This document shows, piece by piece, positions 12,545-24,100 of a stretch of 64,000 nt of DNA. The translations under genes were made by a program, and so were the position numbers. The DNA comes from Paragonimus skrjabini miyazakii (Eukaryota > Platyhelminthes > Trematoda > Plagiorchiida > Troglotrematidae), in assembly GCA_014338405.1 (NCBI GenBank), contig JTDE01002004.1:13453-77452 (forward strand). Reading direction: 5' to 3'. The notes beneath the pieces are model-generated. The model was not told where the DNA came from. It saw nothing but the letters and a program-made list of their open reading frames with translations, and searched no databases. Positions within the stretch are counted from its first letter, which is position 1; the number at the start of each line of letters is the position of its first letter.

Positions 12545-12640
12545 CGAACGTAAAACATTGGAATATATTGGACATGTGGATAGTGACAACAATATAAACA
12601 ATCAAGGATTGGGTTTACACAAAACAATGTTTTACGTTCG
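12545..12640. repeat. 96-bp segment with perfect 16-bp terminal inverted repeats
   Basis: CGAACGTAAAACATTG (12545-12560) is the exact reverse complement of 12625-12640. It sits between the gag and protease fragments of element 2, where the spacing seems longer than the family needs. It could be a small MITE-like insertion or a hairpin. No clear target duplication flanks it. Confidence 0.5.
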
Positions 12641-12735
12641 AAATTATTTGTTAATACATGACTTACATCTGTTCCACCGTTGGGTAACATTTGAATCAGG
12701 TACAGGTTAACTATTGTCAATAGCACTTCGAATGT

Positions 12736-13280
12736 TCATGTTTTTAAACTGCTGCCTTTCTCCTGATTTTCTGGTCTTCTCACATTGTTGTATAAAACCA
12801 TCGGTTCATCTTTCACGGCAGCTTTGACATTTTGATTCTGTTCACATAATGTTCTAGCCGACTGGGATGTGAAATTCGGAAGCAAATCAGGCCTATTTAT
12901 CCAAGCGATCAAACAGTCACGAGGTTGAGTTTGTAATTGGTCCTCAAAATTGCACTGCGCTGCTTGAGTCTGGATTTCGAGAATGTACTGCATGATATCC
13001 TGATTTTATTTCCTCAACAGCGTATGAACTTTGGCCTGTTCGGCTGCTTCAGAATTTACTGGTTGAACATGTGAGAGCAATAATTTTTTCAAGGATTCAT
13101 TGGAAAGAGAAATGGGTGAATTAAGGAATAACAGGTTTTTCCCCACGTACCTTCATCGATTGCGGTAAGGTAGTGTGAAACTTTCTTTTCCACCTTCAGG
13201 CCTTTGCCAATGAGACCATAGTCTTCGATTTCTGTCGACGAATTATGAATATTGAGAATTTTAGGTGGACAGGAATCCAT
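12736..13280 (-). pseudogene. gag of Ty3/Gypsy element 2, broken
   Basis: Begins with an ATG at 13280 just inside the 5' LTR and reads KVEKKVSHYLTAIDEGT, then after a break QTQAAQCNFEDQLQTQPRD and SARTLCEQNQNVKAAV. This is the pattern of a Ty3-type capsid: an N-terminal AID/LL segment, then a segment with CxFGDQLxxxLRDRL and a later SxARTIC. There is a frameshift and stops around 13020-13090. Confidence 0.75.
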
Positions 13281-13313
13281 AATAAGAAGTTACCGGAATT
13301 CCGCGATGTCAAT

Positions 13314-13507
13314 TGTGATTGTTCCAGAAATACAGAAATGAATTAATTGACCTAGGTCAACCTCAGAACTATTTTTGAAGCAGTAGTAATAACATCCCAA
13401 ACTGAGCAAATAAGGTATTTATCTCTCGAGCGCAGTTATACGTCTTACTGTCAAAAGTGTGATACAAAAAACAGAGATGGGAATTTGGTTTAATAACGAT
13501 CATCACT
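13314..13507 (-). repeat. LTR of element 2 (5' LTR in element orientation)
   Basis: Diverged partner of 10049-10250, starting TGTGA and matching it closely over its first ~140 bp and loosely after that. The outer end (near 13507, catcact) is set by the candidate CTATC duplication and is less certain. Gag begins about 34 bp inside. I could not identify a primer binding site. Confidence 0.75.
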
Positions 13508-13512
13508 CTATC
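13508..13512. repeat. candidate target site duplication, right copy (CTATC)
   Basis: Matches 10044-10048 exactly and marks the outer end of the diverged right LTR. Confidence 0.5.
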
Positions 13513-14660
13513 GAGCAAGCGTTCGACTGTTGATGCGGTATGGTTCAACACATATCCATCTAACACATAATCTTAGGTCTCGCTCTAGCAGACTGTTTAG
13601 CGAGCTTCTAGTTAATCTTGAGGAATAACAATACTCAACCCTGAGCGCGGAGCCAGCTAAATCGTACAGTCGTCTGTTGATATCACAGTGAATTCAATTC
13701 TAGTCACAAAGACCAGCTTTGGTGGACGTCTGTGCCATAACTACTAAAACTTTGTTCGCGGGGTAGCACCATGGGGTGCTGTTGAGCCTGTAATGAATTA
13801 TCCTATTTGGAGCCCTTGTTTCTTAAAGTGGTCCTTTTTGCGATATTTCGCTGCGGTCATACTAACCAATTTTTGCCATTTGTTGGAATTATGGATCAAT
13901 GCTTCATGGTAACTTCGTGTAAAATAAACATTGCTAATTGAGTTCTAACGGGACAACCGGTACACGGTGTTGTACTTTCATCTTTCACCATTGAAGTGCA
14001 AAAACTAGTGAATGCCAGTGTGCTGTTTGTTGAGAAAAAAGCGAGATTGCACAGGGGCTTTTGGATATGGTTTTTCATGCTTGTCTGATTCTCTTGCTGT
14101 CATTCAAATTTCAATAATCCAATGAACCGTTGTTCTTAGAGGATCCGTAAGTCATCCTGACACGTGGTTTCTGTTACATTATGATTACGTATGATTTTTA
14201 CGTTCGATGGGCGTTAAACTGTCATTTACGATAAGTGGGCTGTAGACTCCGCAATGTAGACTATGGCTGAAACAGAACCATGTCATTCATCTTCTCTCGA
14301 ATGAGCAAACCTGTTTCTGCACTATGCACTTTTACCTTGCTCTGTTCCTCATGGATGTCTATTATCGTTGGTTTTGATCCATCTTACACTCACCATTCAT
14401 GCTACTGCATTTTGGATTGGTCGACTATATTATCACAGGTTTCCTGGTTGTTAACAAAAACCACTATTTTGGGGTTAACAATCTATCTACGCAGGTTTCA
14501 CGTGTTGTGCATCAGTACCGCACTTTTTTCACACAATCAAGTCATAATGCTCGCTACTGAGCGCGTGTGTGCGTTCATTCGTGGTTGCACTAGGTCACAG
14601 ACTGTGACCAATCGGGTAAGCGCATTCAAACTGCAAACTGCAATAACTACTATACGAGAA
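13513..14660. other. upstream flank / possible 5' UTR of GALNT
   Basis: No recognised gene or repeat. From 14280 a frame is open into GALNT exon 1 (154 codons before the chosen start). Its Cys/Phe/Ser-rich translation with several hydrophobic runs matches nothing I know and is probably untranslated or intronic. No TATA-type promoter can be called with confidence. Confidence 0.4.
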
Positions 14661-14674
14661 TGCTTTTCTTTCAG
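14661..14674 (+). promoter_or_regulatory. 3' splice site upstream of the GALNT start codon
   Basis: A pyrimidine-rich run ending in TTTCAG at 14674 lies 67 nt before the chosen ATG. It fits either the end of a 5'-UTR intron or a spliced-leader trans-splicing acceptor; both are known in flatworms. It could instead join an upstream coding exon ending in phase 2. The sequence does not decide between these. Confidence 0.45.
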
Positions 14675-14741
14675 TTTGGAAGCATTGCAACCACGATGGA
14701 GTTCTCATACTGGCTATTTTAGCTACTTCTCTGCTGTAACA

Positions 14742-15128
14742 ATGGATAAAACATTTGTTCTAACAATATGGATCTACGCTTTTCTCTATTTTGGCAAATT
14801 GTTCTTCGCTGTGTCCAACGTTATACCAACAAAGCAGACTTGCGTAAGAATTCGCCGTCCATGTGATAGTTGCAAGTGTTGGGTCAGAAAACAATTATTG
14901 CCTTCCGAGGACCATTCATGCTCCCGTTCGTGTAACGGATCCCATATGCTGGGATTGCCACCAGTTTCGTTTGTAATCATATTCTACAATGAGGAACCCA
15001 TCCTTATACACAATACACTTCATAGTATACTGAACAACACCCCAGCTGAACTGATACATGAGATAATTTTTGTAGACGACAACAGTAATGGAAAAGATTT
15101 GTACGGAGTGATTCTCGAACACGAGTTG
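14742..15128 (+). CDS. GALNT: GALNT coding exon 1: membrane anchor, stem, start of GT-A domain
   Basis: Encodes residues 1-129. The ATG at 14742 has a good context (A at -3, G at +4) and is followed at once by a ~24-residue hydrophobic stretch, as expected of a type II Golgi enzyme, so I chose it. The same frame is open upstream to another ATG at 14280, which would add 154 residues rich in Cys, Phe and Ser with no recognisable domain. That extension contains a good 3' splice site (pyrimidine tract, AG at 14673-14674), so I read it as noncoding. Stem region has seven Cys between residues 34 and 64 and one N-glycosylation sequon (N65-G-S). The donor is gtaggt at 15129, phase 0, after the codon for L129. 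Confidence 0.85.
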
Positions 15129-18100
15129 GTAGGTTCTTAATGCACTGAGATTTTCCGGAAAGTGTATGGTTTATCTACAAATACTGACAAAAAACAGTAT
15201 TTTCAGCTCGTTCGTTTGGAAAACTTTTATAGAGAAGTATTCGAAATAACTAATCGTCACTTTTATATCTGTGCCACATAGGCCTGTTATATTTGTTGAT
15301 ACAGGACTAGCTGACTGAAAAGTCGGCTAAATTATCTTCCGTGATTTTGCAAACCAAGACTGCATATCCCGAAGCATTTCCTATTGTCCAGTTTATAAAA
15401 TGACAGATGATCGTGCCTTTTCGCCGCTAGCATAGCTTAGAACAGACTGTGCTTACATTTCGTTTTGTGTTCATGAAAGAACTAGAGTGAAAGTGACCAT
15501 GATGGACGGCTAAAATCTTGTTGGACACACCAATTAAGTCTTACAAAACGATCGGCGATAATTTCAGACAGTTGTCCTACCTTGGTTCTAATGCAGTTAT
15601 GCTGCCATAGTGCTAGTACAATCACATAATTTGTCAAATTCTGCAATGACATTTTGCGCTCTATTTTACTCCATTCATTTCTTACGGTTTAATTGTGAAT
15701 GACTGTATGAACTCTGAAATGAGCGTCTTATATGAAAATGGTGGCTTTCCGTTTGTTTCTACAGGAAAACTCTTAGCAGCCTGACACGTGTAAATCGCTT
15801 GTCTACTTTGGCAAAACTATCAGCAACTGATAATCAGGTAGCTAGAAAGTTGTTCGTATCATTGTTAAAACTGCATTTCTGCTTTTATGCAAAGTAAAGT
15901 GTCTGCATGGAAATAGACCAAATTTGTCATAGAAACTTGTGAACAGTTCAGAAGGTAATCGGAACCATTCACGAACTGTTGATGCAAGAGTGCCGTCTGT
16001 ACTTACATTTTTGGTTGCGCTTCCTTTCTGATGCAGAGGCCAGATAGGAAAAGTGATATATGTGGTTCATTTGTGGCAAGGATAAATTTTATACATTAGA
16101 TGACTGAATTCATGTGTATCATTACTGGCTAAGGAATAATAAGGAGCAAGTGGACGATCCGTTTGTCGGTTAGTTTGATACATTAACAAACTACTCATAT
16201 TGATGACGAGACGTGTGAGTAAAGCCTGCTAGAGAGAGTGTGGATTTGATACACGAACTAATGAACGTCTGTTGATTGTGTCTCAGAACAACATGATTCT
16301 ATTCATGGCGTTTATCTGAACTTGTCCTCTTGTTTGCATTAAGCAAACAGTTCGAGAGAGGTAGTGGATAAGGGAGCACAGAAAGCTAATAGTAAAGCTT
16401 CTGGGAACCAGTTGGTCTATCACATTTCCTCTAAAGACTTTACCACAGGTAGACGTGCTATAGACACCATTACACATACATAACTTGAGTGCAGAGGTGA
16501 CTTATATTGCTCATGTTTAACGGAGCGGCTCGTAATAACCGAAACAGGTTGACAATCAAAGCCCAACAATATTGTAGACGACGTCGACCGGTTAGCATTG
16601 TCTAGAGTTTAATGACAGGTATTGAGCAAATTAAACTTACCTTCTGGTTATCTTCTGTTTCAGTGAGGCATGTAAGAACCTGTAGTTATTGCTCGTTTAC
16701 CTAACGTGCCATTGGGTAGTTTGTTACTGTCTACTGCGTCCGTGTATACCATTTTGGCCGTCTAGACAGTACGATTTATATGGCGCTTGATAATAATCCA
16801 TCTTTTGGTGGCTCACATATTTTGGGAGTTATTCTGTGTTACAATTGAATCATCACTACGAAAAACACCGTTACCCAGTTTTCTTTCACAAAAATTACAA
16901 TCTACAATTTCTTTGAAACTTTTAGTGATTAAGTGATTGCACATGTATTTGTAGACGTACTGCTTGTTAGCAATGTTAAATGTCGCATTTTTAGACATGA
17001 GATTCTTTGGGTCTTGCTACCCTATTTATATATATATATATATATACATATATATAAATACATTGGTGACTTTTCTACTATGATGGTCAATGTTCCATTA
17101 AATTATTAATCTCATCTTCGGAAGTCACTAAATAATCACCGTGAACAAAATAGTGACATATTAATATTGATCGGCTCATTCCTGTCTAAATGAATTATTT
17201 GGCATTCTGTCCGGCATTCACTTGCGACAAACCCAGGGGGATGAATATAGTGAACTAGGATTGGGCCTTCCTATCATCATTTGGGAGTCGGAATGATAAC
17301 AAAACGTTGAACTTGCGACTGGAGCTGATAGCATCTATTCGAAATGGATGTTTATAAAACCAGTATTTCTTCTACAAACTTCGATTGACGTCCATTCTGT
17401 GCATTCGGACGTGAATCAGTTTTGTAATTAGTGTCTTCGTAAAAACTGCCAAGCACAAATCGCACCCTTCCCATCGACTCCCAAATATTTTTGAATTTGG
17501 TAAACCTGTTACCTCCTGAAACCCATGAAACTCGATAAACATCTTCCATGGGCTTTATTTTCTTTGTTGCCAGTTGAACCACATTTGTTTATGACCTCAA
17601 TTTTTACAGCCTAATAAACGTTTTCACTGACCACCTTCTAACAGAAGCGTAGAAGCGTAGCGAGCATGTAGATTGCTGCACCGATAAGCTTTCACAGCAT
17701 ACAAATCAACCACACTTCACTGTTACGATAAAATAGCTTGTAGCCTTTACTCTATCTTTTCGTCACGAGACAGTTACTGTTCTAGTGACTCAACTCGATG
17801 ACCCATTGATCGGGACTTATGTTTAGTACACAAAAAATCAGGCATGTTGGTTTAATCGGGTGAAGTTTTCGAGGTTAACATGATCGGTTTAGAGACACCG
17901 GGGTCCGAAGGTCGATTGGTGAGCGAACGATTGGTGCCTGCTATTAATCAGCTTGTTTTACAATATCCCCTACTGGGATCCGTTTGATAGACAATACTTT
18001 CTGAACCGTAGCCATTTACCCACTCTTGCAAATTACTTACATCCACTGGTAGCGTTCAGACAGAACAAAATGAAAATTCGAATGACTTGTTTCCGTTTGG

Positions 18101-21100
18101 ATCATAATCAATTCTACCTTCTTTCATCTTAGCTGCGAACAGGACTGTATGGCAATCTGTTTGAAGGAGTTTGCGAAATAATGAATTCATTGATTTTAAG
18201 TTGTTTTCAAATCAAAAGTACCATTCGGCTCTTACCTCACAATGTGCAATACCAGGAGAATTATGATTCGCCTGTCCATTGAATTTTCGCATCTGTCCTC
18301 AGTAAATATTAGTTTACTGAGTTGAGGTCATAAATCATTTGTATGGTTTGTCAACTGTAATGGAAGAATTTTCTTTAAGGTTACAAGATACCTCTACGTG
18401 AATGCTTGTAACTCGCTGGTGACACACTTTTCCAATGAGCTAGCTAAAAATTGCGCAAACCGCATAGTTTCCGTGCTCAAGCACTCCTCCAGTCAGCAAT
18501 CGATTATTTCTTTTTATACAGAACTTGAGTTATAATATGCACATACTTGTGTTCTTGGTGAAGTTTATTGAGAATCTTGTTTATATAAGTTACTTGCCAA
18601 TTTTTGATCGCAGTTTTCGTTTAACCATTTGATTCAGCTGGTCTTCAACTATTCATCAATAGAATAAAATATTGCAAAATACTACTTATTAAAAGAGTAG
18701 ACGGCATGTTTTATATTTTCTTCACTTTTCCTGATAGTACACAGATGTTTCTACATGTCACTGTGTGACCCACGGGAGATGTAAACATTGTTTATATAAT
18801 TGCCTTTAACTATCTAGATCATGTATAGTATGGTTACGCAGTAGAGCACCGTTATAATGAAGCTTAAGCGCCCAGAAAATATTTCGTTCTAGAGATCATT
18901 TCGTTACATCGAGTAACCTGCGGCATTTTCTAAGTGGCCCTTTCGAATTACGACTTTTGCCTTAAAATATCACCTTGGCTCAGCATACATACTACTTTCT
19001 CTTGCCTGATGGATTTGCATTGGAGGACTTGTGAAACACTTGCATTATTACGACACCATATTCTCTACAACTGTTAGTCAGTGTAGAGTGATGTCACAAA
19101 TATCTCAATTACTGAGCATGACCTTCAGTCGGTATGACGGATTCGGTTCACACTTCCGCTCGTTTAACCAGACGTGACTGAACAATGTATATTCAGAGAC
19201 TTAGCTGCATTAGGGTAGCAGTTAACAGTGTACTAATTTTATTCCGTTCAGTTATTCGTAGCTCACTCTGACCGTCGCTCAGTTTTGTTTGATAAAATCG
19301 AACCAGAAGGAATAACTACGCGTTGGTAGCTCTCGATATTGTGCTACGATTCGCTCTTCACATTTACTCACACCGAACGTATTTTTGTGGAGGTGGATAA
19401 TTTTTTGTTATAGTATGATTCATTAAAACAGTTTTGGTTATATTGAACAAAGAAACCCACTTCACGTTAAACAGACGATTTGAGTCAACCGTCTTCTTCA
19501 TTATGTTGATCTGTTCGTTATAATGATGTTTGTTGTGGTGAGGTTGTAATGTATAAAATATAGAAAGTTTATATCGCCAGTTGTTTGCGTTATTTGAAAG
19601 AGTAATTGAGGTACAGATCGAATCACATCACATACCTGGAATTCATAAAACCCTGGCCTATATAACTTGGGTTTCAACCCGTAACGTAACCACATTTATC
19701 ACTAATGAGCTACACAACCCTCTGCTTCTGTAAACTCAGTTCTGTTGCGAATTACCGTCCTATTACTAATTTAAACAACTTTTCAAAGTTTGCGAATACT
19801 ATCGGAAAAACAGTGTGTTTCTTCAGTAACCGATCTTCTTGGCAATTCAGACTACGTGTTTATTGAGTCACGGCGTCTTATCTGATGATGGTGAACCGCT
19901 GATCAGAAGTTACTGATAGTAATAACTTCACACCTACTTAGATGACGAAAAAACTGAATTTTATTGCTTACGTTGTCTATTGAATGTTTTTGCTTTACAT
20001 ATAGGTTAGTTATCGTCAAATAGTGCAATAAATAATCAGAATTGCACAATTATGGTATCGATATGTTATCTGTTGCTATACCAGAACTGATGTCTGGAAT
20101 GCGTGGACGGGTTTCGGATGATTTAACTCAACTGGAATTGATTCATTTTTTGCTATCATCAGGTTAATTGTGATGGAAAAACTAGTTCATGCATTCTTTA
20201 CGATTAGTAATTATGAGCCCTAGAGAAGTCACCTGGGTTATTTTTGTATCGTTGTTTCTTATGGACGTAAGTGTCAAGCTTTATCGGAACAAACGAGACG
20301 TTTAGTATTGTTTTGACTATGGTTTCTGCTGCTCATCTGGTTGATTTTTATCACTCACGCTTACCAGTGACTCACAAAATGCTGCTGAAAGGTTCAGCGT
20401 GTTTAATTGAGCGAAAACTACCACAGTGCTTCTGGTTTATTAAAATCTTTGCAAATGAAGCGCTTATATTAGAATGTCATAGAATTAGTACTTCCCACTA
20501 AAAGCTCTACAACAGAAACATTTAACTGCTAAATGTGCCCATGAGCCACAGGCGAATCCAAGGGATATTAGAGAAAACTTACTTCGTTGCAGTTATTCAG
20601 ATTGATGCGCACTGATTTTAGAGTCGAACTTTAGTGGTTGATATAACAGTATTGATCAGTCTAAATCAACATCAGTCAACGCCATCTATTTGTCAGATCT
20701 TTTGGGTATTCAAGCGAACCTTGTTTGATTCATCTGACACGTTCATGTTAGCATGACAACGACAAAGATAAAATGTTTAGCGGCCTTTAAATGGTGAAGC
20801 CGTATCATCTTCAGGTAACCGGAAGCGCTTCTACAGGATTTATTGATTAGATAATACTTATTTAAGGTTGATTCGCACCGACACTTGAGCTCAAACAGTT
20901 TTGTGTAAAATTTCTTCAATGTACGATTGCTCTTCTGTACTATTTTGCCTATGAATTCTTTGCATACCTTTGGAAACGCAATCCAATTGTGAATGTACCG
21001 AAAATTGTGTCCTAACAAAACATTGTGACCGGACTTTTAGCTGTTTCATGTCGGGACAATGCAATACTGTATTTACTTCATTGTAGCAACATAATTGCAA

Positions 21101-24100
21101 GATATTTAGTGAAGCTATGTATTTCTCACCTACGCTTTTAATGGCATTTTTTTGTCTGATATGCAGATAGTTTAGTCAAAACGCCCTCTCCCCTCACTAT
21201 GTTTCTATGATGTCGAACGGATGTCACAACAGGTATTCACGCTCACTAGGCATGAACAGTCACACTAAAGCTCTCGATTTTGGCCTCGACATACACTGTT
21301 GGTGAATTCAAACAGATTGAAACTTTAGTCTAATTCCTTTGTTCCGTACGCACAATTCAAAAGGTATCATTTTATAATTAAGGAAATTGGTACAAATTGT
21401 CCGACACTTTCTATCTAACAGACTCATTTTCTTCCAATCAACGTTTTTTTGTTATAAGTATACTCACAGTTTCCGATATACTGGTGAGTTGAATTTTACC
21501 TCACTATTTTAGTCACTTGTTCACTGTATCACTGTAAACTCTTGTGTCGTACATGTGATCAGTGACTTCATACTACCCCAACGGGGCCTCTAATTTTGCT
21601 TACTGACTAATTAGTTCATCACAAAAAAACAGACTGAAGGGATATAAATCTCCCTAATTCGTAGATTACATGACTTGTTTAATCTAGCTGAACTCCTCAG
21701 GACAACCTAATATATTTTCAGAGCTAACTCACAAACTGAGTAACGATTTACATCAGTCATCCATTCTAATAACACACAACGCTCATTCAGCTAATGACTG
21801 ACTCATACTTGTGAATTGTTAACCAGTTTTAAATTTGTTACTGACAAAGACAAAACGAAATCAATTGTACACTGCGGGAGTTAGTAACAACAAAACTGGG
21901 AAGGCATACGATCGTACTCACCTAGAACCCATGGATAAATAACTAAGAATCCGGGTTTATCGTTTATTTCAGCCCATACTATGGTTAACAAAATATCAAT
22001 ATTCCTACTATTCGAGAGAAAAGTACCGTATATTTGGCTGTGAGTATGCCAGGGGTAATGAATTTTTTACTTGCCTCTTTTAGCAGTACTGCATAAAACT
22101 GTTGGCCTAAAGTGTGCAAAAAATGCTTTTAGTTGACTTGTAACCTGTCATCTGTGTTTGACAGATATCAGAATCTTTTCTAGTCAGTCACTAAATTGGG
22201 CTTCATATATAACATAAAATGTGACCTTACACTTTTGTACTATTGACCTACAGTAGTACTTATCCGTAACCACATTTGGCGTTCTTTTGTTTGAATTGTA
22301 TGATAGTACCATGATTTTAACATGTTTGATGTTAAACTCGGCGACATATTTAAAGGATGGTGTTTGGTAGTTACTTTTAATTTTTTAGAGATCCATTAGC
22401 TCGTCACCTTGTGAAGAACAAAACTGTGCTGATGTATCAGCTACACAAGTAGTTGTTCGGAAACAAGTATTGGTGATGAAGGTGGAATGTGTTCATAAGT
22501 ATACTGTTTGCTGGCTGCCTTATTACACCAAAGTCCCTCTTAAATCTCTCTCAGAAACTTGACTATAATCCATGAAATGAATTTAGTTTGAAGAAAATCA
22601 GACTTTTACAGTCTGGTAGTTCTGTATGCATTTTGGAGACTTTACGACTGGGTGAGCTAACAACCAATGACTCGAATATTAATGGGTCTGGCGCCAATTC
22701 GAGAAACACTTATATTGAGCGGCACAGGCTGAATTAGGGAAGACAGAATCTTTAACCCAGATATGCTCCAGTGCGTCACGTGGATATAGAGGTTCTCCTT
22801 AAGTTGTAAATTGTTACATAGAGCGTATGAACTATCTATCATTCCCCAGAAGTTAAATGAAAATTTTTTCCGGAGTTTGGGTATCACTCAGTTATCTATT
22901 TAACAATTAATCTTGTATTCGATAGTAAACTGTTATTGAGGTATATGAGCCTCATGTCCACATTGAGCGGTATTCAACGCTGACTTTTAGACTGTCGACT
23001 TTTGGTGTCCATGAGAAATTTGTAAATAACTTTTTCGTGACGCCCGGTCCCTTTGTGTTTTGTTCTCTCGCGTTATATGTCTAACCCACCCATTAGGTTG
23101 AGATTTTCCTAAGTGGGCCATATCACCGTCTAGAGATGGTTCGATAAGAAGACATGGGAGTAAACGAATAGGCAATTTGACAAAAGCAGGACGACATATC
23201 AGCGGTTTAGATTGTTGAATGTAGAGGTTTGAAACCTACTGCGTGATTTTCCGTTTGATGCTATTAATCTGGTACAGTTGTATAAGTTACAACTACCATG
23301 TTAATTCATGGGCACAAGTGTGAACTGTTTTAACTGAGGCTGGTGATTCTATTGCTCAGTTAACACATGGCGTTTGACGGCATGCCTCTTCTGAGATGCC
23401 ATGATGTCACATTTAGAATACGTAAAAGACGACGGGTAGAAAATGTCGAACACTGTGATATTTGTCTTTCCAATATCCTTTATTATTGTAGAAAATGTTT
23501 TTAAAACTTAGTGGTCTTCTACATCGTTTCACCGTTTATCCAAAGGGGTTAACTATTTTGCTAACTAATCCATTTGATTCCATTCAGTTGCAGTTTAGAC
23601 AAAGGAACATTTATTTAAAAATCTTCCGTTGAAATATACTATATGATGCTACTGAATAAATTATTGACCGAACTCATCTTGTAGAAGTGAAAACACAATC
23701 TATAGACATCCACTTTTGTGCGACTGATTTAGCTCTAAAATTTTACATAAAAATTAATTGGCGTTTGCGGTCGTCTGGACACCGGCATGCAAGTATGTAT
23801 TCGAGTTGTGTAGATGAACGGGAACAATTTCACTTGCGTTTCCTTGTTACAAACACATTGCGACTGTAAATTGCCTGGTCCGGCCAGTGATTGAACTACC
23901 GACATGTTGCGTGCGTTAGCTGTGTGCATTTTGTAACCAAATTTGCTTTAGGCTGAAATGATTCAGCACCTCCTCGGTCTCAGGTAGCAGCTTTTTGTTA
24001 GCACCACATTTAGTTATCCGATCACATCCCACAGCAGCAGCAAATGATCTTAAATATGTGATCTAACCATATCACAGTTTTCTGTTTTGAAAATGTTTCT

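Larger units (their letters stand above)
10049..13507 (-). mobile_element. Ty3/Gypsy LTR retrotransposon 2, LTR-bounded, non-autonomous
   Basis: An element of about 3.46 kb bounded by two related ~200 bp direct repeats and transcribed on the - strand. Right to left: 5' LTR, gag, zinc knuckle and protease, reverse transcriptase, RNase H, a short pol tail, 3' LTR. The integrase core is missing; the frame jumps from the linker after RNase H to the tail. Every coding part has stops or frameshifts, and catalytic residues of protease and RNase H are changed, so it cannot move by itself. CTATC flanks both outer ends (10044-10048 and 13508-13512), a candidate 5-bp target site duplication of the length usual for this superfamily. 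Confidence 0.88.

Noticed and set aside
14280..14741. N-terminal extension of the GALNT frame (154 codons)
   Set aside because: No domain, odd composition, contains a good 3' splice site, and the later ATG gives the expected anchor topology. Kept as a question, not as coding sequence.
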